The position numbers were made by a program, and so were the translations under genes. A DNA stretch of 64,000 nucleotides, from assembly GCA_023159155.1 (NCBI GenBank), contig JAJNNX010000028.1:496001-560000 (forward strand), read 5' to 3'. Under the pieces are notes generated by a model, which worked only from the letters and a program-made list of their open reading frames with translations, did no database searches and was not told the origin of the DNA. Shown here in pieces: positions 10,070-20,989 of this stretch. Origin of the DNA: Ustulina deusta (lineage: Eukaryota; Ascomycota; Sordariomycetes; Xylariales; Xylariaceae). Each line of letters begins with the position of its first letter. The first letter of the stretch is position 1.

Positions 10070-10432
10070 TTCTGGATCAGCCGGGAGAAGACGGGCCCAA
10101 CGACGGGGCTGGAGGGGAATTTTAGTGTGTACCATGCTGTTCTTGTTATGTATCTTGTTGGGGTGGTGACGCTTACGCAGTTCACTAATTCCGTGGTTAC
10201 GAACGCGATGGGTATTGAGTATAGGAAGAAAGTGAATTTCACCTTCGACAACGCGCAGTTTAGCGAGGACCAGGCGACAATTACGATTACCTAAGTTCGA
10301 GGACGGCAGTACACTGCCGAGTCATATTATCGAGCATGCGCTGGGGAAGCATATGAGGCGTTTACGGGGATTGGGAATTTGGCGAATATTGGGATGTTAC
10401 GGATTGTCAAGCGGATGGAAATAGTAGCTTGA
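10070..10432 (+). pseudogene. Fossil of an MmgE/PrpD-family enzyme, C-terminal fragment
   Basis: The frame from 10070 reads SREKTGPTTGLEGNFSVYHA, then LVGVVTLTQFTNSVV and FSEDQATIT, up to a TAA near 10292. The homology then resumes one frame over as FEDGSTLPSHIIEHALGK and shifts again to EAYEAFTGIGNLANI before a TGA at 10430-10432. This is the C-terminal domain pattern of MmgE/PrpD proteins (2-methylcitrate dehydratase and cis-aconitate decarboxylase relatives), where a SxYHA..V motif and an EDG....HI..A motif are shared. The N-terminal two-thirds is absent, since an in-frame TAG sits directly upstream. Premature stop, two frameshifts and truncation make it non-functional. Confidence 0.7.
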
Positions 10433-10568
10433 TAATAACTTGAATTAAATATAAAAGACCGTGTAGGGCTAAGGATACCCCAATGGAAAGCTTTGCCGGA
10501 AAGGCGAAGACTGCGTAAGCCACAAATGTAGATTTAGAGTTGTGATCAATTTCCTTGGCATGCATAAG

Positions 10569-10609
10569 CCAATCAGAGGGCTAGGATTTGTGACTTGACC
10601 AATCAGAGG
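10569..10609 (+). promoter_or_regulatory. Direct repeat of a CCAAT box
   Basis: CCAATCAGAGG occurs twice, at 10569-10579 and 10599-10609. The two copies begin exactly 30 bp apart, close to three helical turns. They lie about 400 bp before the ATG of the two-exon gene at 11002, a plausible place for the fungal CCAAT-binding complex. Function is inferred. Confidence 0.4.
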
Positions 10610-11001
10610 CTTGCGGACAAATATAGAATTTTTGGTCAACCGGATGTTAACATCAAGCTTTGCAAGAGCGACTGGGAGGCTTGCGAAGCTTTCCAATATC
10701 GTCTGAGAATCTTTTTTTTCTCTCCCCCGTACCTTCCCACCTATTTATCACAGTGAAATATGTGGGTCGGCACCAGCTGCCGAGGGCTGTCTCAAAGTGG
10801 TCATTCGCGTAGCTAACCACAGTCCCACAATTAAGGCTTAGTGGAGGCTCTGGATGCCGATGCCTGGAGGCAGCTCCCTCCTTCCAGAGGACAGCATCAC
10901 CCTTCTGCCCCTGTGCTGTGTGTGAAACAATCTTTAGCAAGTATCGCCTCCAAATTTTCGGGTTGTCTTCGAACACATTGTTTCAACCTCTTGCCGTTAA
11001 A

Positions 11002-11666
11002 ATGAACGAAGCCCTTTGCTCAATGCTCTGTGGCGAAGACTACTGGTACTTTGACCGAGAAGGCCAATCTATAAAATTCAATAGCAACGGCACTGGCGAG
11101 GTAAGTGAACAGCCGATTGCACGGTTTCTTCCAGTATCGATATCACTGACCGATCCAAGCTCATGTGCCGACTCGAACTTTCCAATTTCATTTGTGCACA
11201 ACTTAATTGGAAAAGCACCAAACAACCATCGAAGACTAATGAGGCACCCCGACCCAACGAGCCTCACCTTCTTGGTGAACTTGAGCTGGAAATAACACTC
11301 ACTAAACGGCTGCCAGAATGGGTACCGCCCCAAGCGCAGAGGGATTACGCTAAACTCAACGAAATCAGCCTCCATGACGACGCCTTCGAACCAAAGCTGT
11401 TTAAAGTCAGAATGGAGAGAGGCCATTTCATCGAACCTATCTGTTTTTCCTCAGAAAGAGCCACGCGATATTCTCTGCGCCTAGTATTTGATAAATCACC
11501 ATACCCAGTTCGATCTGAGTGGAGGGAGCCGGAGGGTGGACCAGACGGCAATGAATTCTGGAATCACAAGGAGTTCGTTGGCCGGAAGAACCCAGATCTG
11601 GAGAAGCAAGGCAGAGCCATGAATGATACTTCACCACGGCGTTGGGATGAATGCATAGTCTGTTGA
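11002..11666 (+). CDS. Conserved-looking small protein of unknown function, two exons
   Basis: CDS join 11002-11100 and 11160-11666, giving 201 residues. The 59-bp intron has donor GTAAGT, branch-like CTGAC and acceptor AAG, and joining is in phase (NGTGE then LMCRLELSNF). The start is the ATG of MNEALCSMLCGEDYWYFD. The protein is soluble and has no signal peptide. Notable segments are LLGELELEITLTKRLPEW and the C-terminal EGGPDGNEFW, FVGRKNPDLEKQGRAMND. I have a sense of similar small fungal hypothetical proteins but no named family. The single ATG frame on exon 2 (11163) is an internal Met. Confidence 0.7.
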
Positions 11667-12429
11667 TCGCCCTTTGTTATTCTGTAATGCGGATATTGTA
11701 GAATATTGGGAATTATGGAGCTGTTGTACGTAAACCAGGGATGAACGGACAGCATCTTTGAATCTTAAACAGAGTCAATAACAAAAACGCCATCACGATT
11801 GCCAGAGGAGCCAACGCCGACATACTCAAGCGCACCTTGGCATTATGATCGCGAGGAAGGGAATCTGAAGAATGCAGGGCTCTCGGGGTAGCAGACAGCG
11901 ATTCTGGAGAAGGTCTCAATTTCACAGATCAAGACTAAGAAATATCAACTTAAAACTTATTCGATCAATATCTCAGAACAGATCGTGAGTCGGGAGTCCC
12001 AATCGATGAAGCTTCATTCGTGGGGTAGATTGTGTGGAAGAGCCTGACCAGCGCTGCACTATCCTCTAGCCCCTGTTTGGCTGTGCCTCAGCAAGTAGCC
12101 CAAGCCTTGACAATGCTCGGGTTCGTGGGCTAAGTTCAGCCTCGCCATTACGCTAGAGAGGCATACGAGTTTGCGCCCACAGTATCTGTTATGAAACCAT
12201 TTGCCCTATTTACAGCGCCCAGAATTGGTCGAGTCAGCTCGCGGACTTGTACATTAGAGTTGCCGAATGTCAACGTCCATACATGTCGATTGACCTCGTC
12301 CATCTTGTGTTAGAGGATCGCATATATTATACGAGCCCTGAGTTAACCTCCGACCCAAGAGTCAGGGCAAGACCGGCGCTCAGGTCCCCGCAGCGCTTGG
12401 CTTCGTGCTCTGAGATAAGCGCTTCATTT
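11667..12429. other. Intergenic region, no supported gene
   Basis: Only short overlapping frames occur (for example 12247-12492, plus), with no recognisable motif. They lie opposite the tail of a decayed minus-strand frame. Confidence 0.4.
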
Positions 12430-12924
12430 TCCCTGCGCAAGTTTGTGTGTGCCAGATCCCAGAGCTCGCGGATCGGGTATTGTTATCTGTAAAGGTTCGT
12501 GACGGCTTCGAACTTGGTCTACCGGCGGGGTATTGACAGAAGGCAGTATGGAGGTTGATGGCCCACCTTGGTTCGCCGGGGCATCAAAGCCGGTTTCTCC
12601 AGCCGCATTAGCTTCCGTTTCTAGCCCCTGCTTTTAATGGTCATTGCCGGCCTCACAACGAAGTTCACGTTTAACGGTGTTGATGAACATAGTGGAGAAA
12701 GGTCTGAAATTGCCTCGGGAACTTATCTGCGTTGAAGATTGTTGTGTTTGATCGAGTGTAGGTAAAGCGAAAGAGCTAGCCGGAGGCGGGATTTGATGAC
12801 TTGTCAGGTATCTACCCTTTACGTCTCCTTCGCATTTTACATACAAATGATGCCTACAAGGCATAGAAGCCTCCAAGACTGGAAGTTTTAGGACCTGAAA
12901 ATGGCGTCTCTTATGCCATACCAA
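12430..12924 (-). pseudogene. Decayed coding sequence of unknown family, containing repeat copy B
   Basis: The minus-strand frame from 12924 runs through HFQVLKLPVLEAS and FINTVKRELRCEAGNDH to a TAA at 12634-12636. It then continues in the same frame for about 65 codons without interruption (KQGLETEANAAGETG, LQITIPDPRALGSGTHK) to a TGA near 12430. Reading the TAA as a former CAA gives one open frame of about 165 codons. The 5' part (about 12825-12920) is homologous to 4905-5005. No family is recognised; a dispersed element or a duplicated gene are both possible. Confidence 0.4.
12825..12920 (-). repeat. Diverged dispersed repeat, copy B (inverted relative to copy A)
   Basis: The reverse complement contains CAGTCTTGGAGGCTTC and CATTTGTATG in the same order and spacing as copy A at 4905-5005. 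Most substitutions between the copies are transitions. Confidence 0.6.
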
Positions 12925-13017
12925 TTGGAGCGCCTGAATTTCTTATTAAAACGCCTACCTTTGTCACGGAAAAAACGACGCCGTTAATGCCGTCAAGGTA
13001 TTAACGGTATATAGGGC

Positions 13018-14287
13018 TCATACCCACTTCCACGCGACAACCTCGCAATTATTGGTAACCCCCCCTCCCCACCCCCCCCCATCGTATCCAACCAGACAAT
13101 AGTAGACAGGAGGCACACAGCAAAACAGTACCCGTAGTGCAGTCAGCATTTTCAAACGAACGCTCCCACGAACACAGAAGATTCCAATAAAGAGACGAGA
13201 AGCAATAGGTACGCCAACGAATATCAACAGACTTGGCCAGGGCCAACTTTTCGGTTTGCACCGTAGCTAGTACGAGGACAACACTCAATAACAACCGAAT
13301 AATCGCCAAGATAGGCATTATAAGGAAATGAAATACGAGAACCTGGTCAATCCTCATCGGGTGAGATAGTGGAAGACTAAGATCGTTCGCCGACACTGGA
13401 ATGACCGCAAGAGACGACAAATCTTCGCCGAAGGCCCCCATTGAGACGTTTATAAGCGCGCGCGTATCCTGCATGAGAAAGATCCAAGTCGTGATGTGAC
13501 ATAAAATGCCCATTGCTCCCAGAAAGGTCGAAAGCAGCCGAAATTTAAGAAGATGTTCGTCTGGCATTGGGCTTCCCACAGTTGTTCTTCTTTTAGAGCC
13601 GCCGTCTGGTTGTTGACCAGATGTCGCGGCAATACTGCTCATCACGACCGTATCCTGAGGCAGTCGAGCAGTCGTTTCGTTGCTAGATTGGATCGCTGGA
13701 TCATCTCTTTTCGGAGCATTTTCCCGCTCTGCGCTCCACGCAGCATCAGACTTATCCGGTTTCGATACCTTCGCCGTGACGATCAGGGCTTCGAAACTGA
13801 CCCAAGAGACAAGATACACAGCCCCGCAGACTTGAATCGCCGGTATTCCCGAACTGCCAAAGAGCTTGATGACCTAGGGCAGGACACCCAGGCCGAAAGC
13901 AAACCACCGGAAACCCATTTGAGTCGTAAGATCCTTGAGCATAGTCCGAGCCCCTGTAACATGGCGAGACGCCGGTAAATTCTCTAGGGATGCTTTGGCA
14001 TCAATCACACTAGATTTGTAGGGTAACAGGGCACGGTGGATTTTCTCTTTCTCTCGTGCATCGTCCCCGGATATTATCAGCTGTTCGAACATAATTTCGG
14101 TCTCTGTCGCTTCAGTTAATAGAGTTCGCAGAGCAGCTAGAGCTCTATCCCCTGCATCGGTTTGGTTTCTAGCAACAAATTGGTTGAACGGCGCTTCGGC
14201 GGTAACGGTTTGGGATATCATATCTGTAACAGCATCTCTGGCCTTCTCAATATCGCGAAAGTGGGTAGCTGTGGTCTCCTGATGCTC
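13018..14287 (-). pseudogene. Multi-pass membrane protein of unknown function, interrupted by a stop codon
   Basis: The minus-strand frame is open from 14287 down to a TAG at 13874-13876 and continues in the same frame to 13049. Read through, the N-terminal helical part (RDAVTDMISQTVTAEAPF, FEQLIISGDDAREKEKIHRA) leads into a membrane segment FAFGLGVLP, then the stop, then VIKLFGSSGIPAIQVCGAVY and further hydrophobic segments (LGAMGILCHITTWIFL, VFHFLIMPILAIIRLLLSVV). The TAG is one C-to-T change (CpA context) from CAG. Near 13227 hydrophobic coding character also appears in a second frame (FVGVPIASRLFIGIFCV), suggesting a frameshift. No start codon is certain. I do not recognise the family. 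Confidence 0.55.
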
Positions 14288-17200
14288 TTACAGATCTACC
14301 ATTTACTGACCCCAAATTTTTAGAACCGCTCCGGTCTATGACTTCAAGGCGGTCGCTAAAAAGCTTGGTCAGTGCTAAGCTTGTTTACTACTTGGTTTTG
14401 TTAACCGTTATAAATTGCTAACTGCTATAACTACGGACTAGGCTCCCCAAACCTCAACGACAGGACCTATACGTGGCCGCTTGAGATCGTAGGTAATTCC
14501 ACAGGTGCAGAATATGTGTATCTCATCAGTGGATCTTATACCCTGAAGTATAATCCTCCATATGGCTCAACTACTGGCTATTGTAGGACACCAAAGTTCC
14601 ATCTCTCGGCCGCTCCATAGCCTTGCTTAACGGGCGGTCTTGTTGAATGCACAGGATAGGGCGGGTAGAGAAGGAGGGCTTTGAATCAGCAGTATCAGCT
14701 GTGTTAATACAGCTGATGTACACTACTATACTTCTCAGCTCCTTGGACAACAACCCAATATGTCACAGTTTGTACTGTTGGTAATTCCAGTATTGACCTA
14801 TTGTTATTGCACAAAGGGGGAAGTTCTTCCCATGCTAGCTAGGTCTACTCTACTAGGATATATAGTATGGATCTCGGTCCGTGCTGCCTACTCCTAGTCT
14901 TCGCCGCTGGGTTCAATATAGTTCCGTGACACAATACACCCACCTGGCATTTTGGTCATCAACACTTTTGCTCTTTAAGGGTGACCTTTGTCATCCACAA
15001 AGAAACTCTTCGTTTGTTCGTTCGTAGGAGGTATAATGGTATGTCTTTTGACCCGAGGTTTAGGGTCAGCGGACAGTGCTCTCAGTGTTTCATAGTAGGA
15101 CTTTGCCTGAACTGGTCGCTATGTCTAGGAATTGGATCACCCCGGCCTCCATCGATAAGTGGTGGTGGAATTTGGCAGCAGTGATTTAGCTAGGTACATC
15201 TATTATCAAGTACTTCCATAAATGCGGGGTCGGTCCCTTGCCCGAGAGAAAATGATGACAATGCGCCGGTTATGAAATCAACTAAAATTATATATGTACC
15301 TCTAGGTAACTGCCGGGCCGATCGGGCTGGATCGGAAAATGTATTATCGGGGCTTACTCCGTCTTGGCATCCGGGCTTCTGCTGTAATATTCTACCAGAG
15401 AACTCGGAGTTCTTGCCATACAAAACCCACACTACCCAAAATGCGTGGTGAGCTTGTAAGGATCTCCTCATCATATCTCTCTGATAAGTTAGTTTATTTC
15501 ATGGCTTTTAAGTAGAAAGGAAAGCGTTCAGTGTGCCGATCTTCAAGACATCCAGATTTAATCAGAGATGTTGCACAGTTATTTCCTAGACATCGGGGAA
15601 TAGCTCATCATACATTAAATTTATAAGTAACTCGCCATTGGGCAGCTGCTATCTTATTTGCTTCATTCCTCCTATGGCTGTCATAAACCAATTGGAAACG
15701 TGAGAAACGATTCAAGTAGCCCGCTACAGCCCATTTTTTATATGAAAAAAAAAGAAGAAAAAAGGAAACAAAGAGATAATTTCGTATATTATAGCAGAGA
15801 ACTTGGTAGTATGTAGTTTAGGGCTTTTTGTGCAATGATGCATACTTACAATATATCCCACCATACATATCGTAATACACTTACTATTCAAAATAGTATT
15901 AGGAAGAGTATGCCGATAACATACTTAGACCTAAGGCTCTGGCACTATGATAGGTACTATAACGCTGTGATTCTCGACATTGCGTTACTTGGTGTAACAA
16001 AACCAATTAGTGAGCTCGGAGCGGAGGCATTAGTGTCTCCAACCTCCTCGGTGAGCTAATTACTAAAGTGCAGGACCTCGGAGATTTGATTATTGGTACG
16101 AATCTAAAATGATATAGGACGAATAAGTCAAAGAGAGAGGGAAATAGGAAGAAGCAACAAAGATGAAGCCATTCCGATTCGGCGGTTCTGCTCCATATAT
16201 CACATGCCAATTGATATGAACGATTCGAGATCTAGATGCGCTAAACTAGTTTGCTTTTTATTGCTCCCCGACCTCCACTAATTTGAGGGTGTCGCCTTTA
16301 CTTAATCTGGAAATAGCGTTTGATGTTTCGTATTCTCTTCTGGGGGTCCCTAGCTAGCTTCGGTGATCAAGGTAGAGCTATATCTACTCTATGAGAGTTG
16401 AGGATTGTCAATATCTCTGTGCAACCCAAAAGACAGAGTTATTTCTAGGATTGTGGTCATTAACTTCAAGAGCTCCAGTGGAATCGGCGGTCAGACGAAT
16501 GCAGTGTATTCCTAGTGTAATCCGAAGCAACTCGGCGCGGGAGGACCGCACAGGATTTCGGATCGAGTCCGTCTTGATTGTCAGCGGAGTACCCGAAAAC
16601 TACCTTGCTCGTGCTCTTGCTGGTCATGTGAGACCGTATGACCTGGCTATCCAGTAGAACCTCACTCCTGCATCCAATATGACGGGAGCAGGTAATGTAT
16701 CTTGATAGTAATAATTAGGTAACCTGTAATGTTTGTTCATGACAGTTGGGGATTTGAGCTAGGGCTATCGGCAACTGTCGTGACAAATTTTCTTAAGTAA
16801 CTGCGGTCAAGGGAACATCTAGAACCCACGAATCACTCCCGAAGTTGGATGAGGTAGAAGGCGTGGCACCAAAAACCGCAGTGTAAGCCAGATTAGTGGA
16901 GAATTAAGGCTACCTAGAACTTTTGAATTTGGGGTTTGATTGGATGAAGTAGCTATCTAAATAATCGTGCCAAGGTTTGTTAATTGACTAAACTAACAAT
17001 AACAACCGACAATATTGATGACAGGTGACCGCAGGCGTCAAAGCGAAGTAATTGACGAAACTGACTGTTATCTAAATTAACTGCAGTACAGCAATTTAGT
17101 TAATTCAGTCAATCTATGCCTAATCAAGATTAATTTTCACTTGATTTTTCTTACCTAGTCTAGTTAGTTGTTTAAATTTAGCTAGTTAGTCACTTAACTA

Positions 17201-18968
17201 ACTACTAAATTCACCAAATTTCCCAGCAAACGTAATGAGAACTCGGAACTGTAGCGATTCCCGAACTGATAACTGACTCGGGCGAAGGAAATTTCCGGGT
17301 GTGAAAAGGTCGGAGCCGACAGTGGAGAGAACATTGCTAGAATACGTTGGAGGTAACAAAGGTTGAAACTATTACTTAAATATGACTTGACGGATTGAAA
17401 AGGTTTACCAGAAAAGGTAGTGGGTCTTGCTAGATTAGGTCGACTGTGACGATATTTTGAAAGGAGCGGGGGAGGCATCAAATCATGACACGCGATTACA
17501 CAAAGATTGCTCGATAGAATCGAGCAATAGTTTTCGATAAGAAGCGTAGATGGGGCACGGATCAACTGAGGCCGAAGATTAAACCAAGGCATAGTCCAGC
17601 GCCTCTCCACTAGGGTTCGGAATATTTGTTTTAGGTACACTAGAAGTGTACGGAGATAGATGGGTCGTTCGGAGCAGGATAGGAATGGAAACGTCCCACA
17701 GCTGATCTAGTAGCTCGGGATCCCGTTTAACTCGTTGTTTTGGCAGTTCTTGCCTGAAGGGCGAGAATATGCTCAGTGAGTAGACTCGGCAGAGAAGAGG
17801 ATGGTAGATTCGAGCAAGATCAATTTGGTATCCGTTACTATATAAACATAACCCTTTGATCAGGCCATGGGAAAGGTGATTTGGTGGGGTGGTGTGCTTA
17901 TCTTTAGTGTAGGATGAGAGCGGATTGAAGTCTGTCGGTGAGCTCCGATCCCTTTATCTAAACAGGGCCGGGAGTCATATCTCAGGTACCATGCAGCAAG
18001 TAATCTCCATGTACCTAGTATCCATGTGGAGATAAGGTACCAGTGCCGAAGATAGGAAGCACCACTTGTGTTGCGGTCAGCCTGCTTCCACTAGTGAAAT
18101 GGCCAATGGAGGGACAGGGATAAGAAACTGTTGGAATTCCAGGGTCCTCCTTAACTTCGCGCTAACTATTGCCGATGCGATACCATCGCAGGTACCTAGG
18201 TACTACATACGCATACACTGCACATAGGCCGCCACAGCACCTTACGGAATCAGGATTTCCACGACCTTCACCTCAGATCTCTTGTCATGTCAGCTTTTCT
18301 TATCTTGTGTTCCGTTCCATCTTCGATTACCGGTACATCTCGGTAGCGAAGATCAGTTCTAGCCCCGTCCAGCCCTCTGTGCCGGGAACACTGTTCTCCC
18401 TGCCGTGACTCGGCAGTCTCTCTCTCTCTCTCGCCCTGCCTTGTCTTCATCTCCAAGTCCAGCCCTTACCCATCGCCCATTACCGATGCGCCCCCTGACC
18501 GATTTCCCCATTGCCCCATTCACCCTTTGCGCCATCATCCCCACAGATTCACCCGTACTCGTAGTGTAAGCCCATCTGATACCTGGCCTAAGTCTCACCA
18601 TGGGGGCTTCAGATAAACCCGAGCCTTTAAGTTCCTCCCCTCCTCCCCTCCTCCCCTCCCCAACCCGGGCTTCTCTATCCCCTCCCCGTTCCTTATCCTT
18701 TTTGTGTCTATTCCCTTTGTGGTCTTCTGAGATACTCCCCCCTATTCTTCTCGTGACCACGGCTATCTCCTTATCATTCACCAAGCTACAACAATACTTT
18801 ATCTTTCGCCCATCGTCTAAGCGTACTCTTCCCCCCCCACGATAAGCGGGCACTTGCAGCTATCCTTATCGGCCTTCGTCTCGCTCTCGTTTGCCGGCTC
18901 GGTTCGTTTCTCGAAGGCTTCCCTGCGCAAACTGGGTATTGTGCGCTATTTCAATGTCCGTCCCGGCC
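14288..18968. other. Gene-poor region of 4.7 kb
   Basis: No gene can be supported. A 94-codon minus frame at 15190-15474 ends SFSLGQGTDPAFMEVLDN and could be a fragment of a coding gene, but I cannot name it. At 16745-16790 an imperfect inverted repeat is present (TCATGACAGTTG versus CAACTGTCGTGA). Bases 16975-17200 are rich in repeated TTAATTGAC/TTAGTTA units. At 17986-18040 two GGTACC sites enclose an imperfect hairpin (ATCTCCATG versus CATGTGGAGAT). From about 18410 to 18840 the plus strand is strongly pyrimidine-rich, probably the promoter and leader of the allantoinase gene. Confidence 0.5.
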
Positions 18969-20612
18969 ATGTCCAGTCCAGAAGCAACCACCGTCCTCGT
19001 TTCGACGAGGGTGGTACTGACACTGCCAGATGACAGCCTGCTGCTTACTCCGGCTTCCATTTCCATTTCTCCTGTTTCCGGGAAGATAGTAGCTATTGTG
19101 GCGGCCGTCCTACCCAAGACGTCGTTTCCTTCCACTGCCACATATATCAACTATGGTTCCAAACTCTTGATCCCCGGCTTGGTTGACGCCCATGTTCATC
19201 TCAACGAGCCTGGCCGTACGGAATGGGAGGGGTTCAACACCGGCACGCGAGCCGCGGCCTCGGGCGGTGTGACCACAGTGGTTGACATGCCCTTGAATGC
19301 CATCCCGCCTACCACTACCTTGGCAGGTTTCAAGGAAAAGCTGGTGGCAAGTCAGGGTCAATGTTGGGTTGATGTGGGTTTCTATGGAGGCGTCATTCCC
19401 GGAAATGCAGGTGAGCTACTGCCGTTAGTGGAAGCTGGTGTCCGTGGATTCAAAGGGTTCCTGATCGAGTCTGGTGTAAGTGCCGCCGAGGGTATTAACG
19501 CCATTGGATATGCTAATGAACCATCCTCGTAGGTGGACGAGTTTCCTGCTATATCGTCAGCTGATATTGAACTCGCTATGAACACATTGAATGGCACACC
19601 AACCACCCTTATGTTCCATGCCGAGATGATCCCACCTATCACCGATTCTGTTGGTGACGCTGTCCAAATCTCACAACCACCACTAGCGCCGAAAGGCGCT
19701 CTAAAAGAATACCAGACATTCCTCGAATCTCGTCCACCATCATTCGAGACCTATGCAATTGAGGAGATTGTCTCCCTCGCCCCCCTTGCCACCAACCTCC
19801 ACCTCCACATCGTGCACTTGTCGGCAACCCAGGCTATACCGATCCTCAAGGAGGCACGCAACCGGGGAGTCAACATCACCGCCGAGACGTGCTTCCACTA
19901 TCTAGGGTTGACCGCCGAAGGGGTTGAGGATGGTGACTGCCGATACAAATGCTGCCCTCCAATTCGGGAACAGTTGAACCAAGATGGGCTGTGGGAGGAG
20001 CTACAGGCAGAAGACTCATGTATCAAGACTGTCGTATCTGATCATTCTCCTTGCACCCCCGAGCTCAAGCTTCTGCCGCCCCATTTACAAACGATGAGCT
20101 CCCATCCGAATATACATCATTCCGACTCTGGAATCGACATGCGCGCCGACTTGGATCTCATTCCAAAGCCACCCACAGTTGCAGGAGAAGGCGACTTTTT
20201 CGCCGCCTGGGGTGGTATATCGTCTGTTGGGCTCGGTCTACCCATCCTTTATTCATCGGTTAAGAAACGCGCGGCGGCTGGCTCCAAGTCAGCGCTGACC
20301 ATTACCGATATCGTACGGCTGTGCTCGCAGGCGACCGCCAAACAAGTTGGACTATCACACCGCAAGGGCGCCCTCAAAGTTGGCATGGATGCTGATATCT
20401 GCGTGTTCGATGACACGGAAGAATGGATACTGCAATCAGGCGGTATGCACTGGAAGAATCGTTGTTCACCGTGGGAGGGCCATCAATTCACAGGTCGGGT
20501 TAATGAAACTTGGTTGAGAGGCCAAAAGGTGTTCCAACTTGGTGGTGCAAATGCCGGTTTCATCGGCATGATGCCTGTCGGCGAGGCAATTGTCGAGAAA
20601 CGAGTTGCCTAA
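18969..20612 (+). CDS. DAL1: Allantoinase (allantoin to allantoate, purine catabolism)
   Basis: CDS join 18969-19475 and 19533-20612, giving 528 residues. The 57-bp intron has GTAAGT, CTAAT and TAG, and joins ESG to VDEFPAISS. This is the cyclic amidohydrolase fold: HVH metal ligands at residues 75 and 77 in DAHVHLNEPGRTEWEGF, the GFKGF lysine near 163 expected to be carbamylated, FHAEM, HIVHLS and the SDHSPC aspartate. These identify allantoinase (EC 3.5.2.5), which opens the hydantoin ring during nitrogen recovery from purines. The start MSSPEATTVL is preferred over in-frame ATGs at 18954 and 18891 because it matches the usual short N-terminus. A pyrimidine-rich leader lies upstream. No damage seen. 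Confidence 0.93.
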
Positions 20613-20989
20613 TCCATTAGACTCGGATAGTTTTAGATTAAGATTAGAGATAATGAGGAGGGAAAGAAAGGTCTTGGGGTTTATAATCACAATGTTGAGG
20701 GGAAGTCTGGCTAGGCAGAGAATAGAGTGGGCGGTTTGGCGGGGAAGGTTTGGGGAAACAAGGAGAAGCTGCTCCGCCAAAAATGATGTGATACCAAATG
20801 CATGGGGCGTGCATTTTTATGGCGTAATGATTACGAAAAATATCATAATATAGACGGTTATTTGATTCTCGTGCGCTGATTGCAATTGCATTAGTGAATG
20901 TGCCGAGTTCCGACGTTGCGAGCATGTTCGACTTATTGCCCCTAGTAGCTGTTTATGCACAGATGCAGGATGATTAATCCTCTATAACT
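20613..20989. other. Intergenic region, no gene seen
   Basis: 3' flank of allantoinase. Small frames on both strands (20590-20853 plus, 20466-20780 minus) overlap the coding end or each other and have no motif. Confidence 0.5.

Noticed and set aside
15190..15474. 94-codon minus frame ending SFSLGQGTDPAFMEVLDN
   Set aside because: Reminded me of the region before an HNH domain in fungal nuclease-like proteins, but no HNH motif follows and the match is too weak to annotate.
18359..18853. 164-codon Gly/Arg/Glu-rich minus frame
   Set aside because: Produced by the pyrimidine-rich leader of allantoinase on the other strand.
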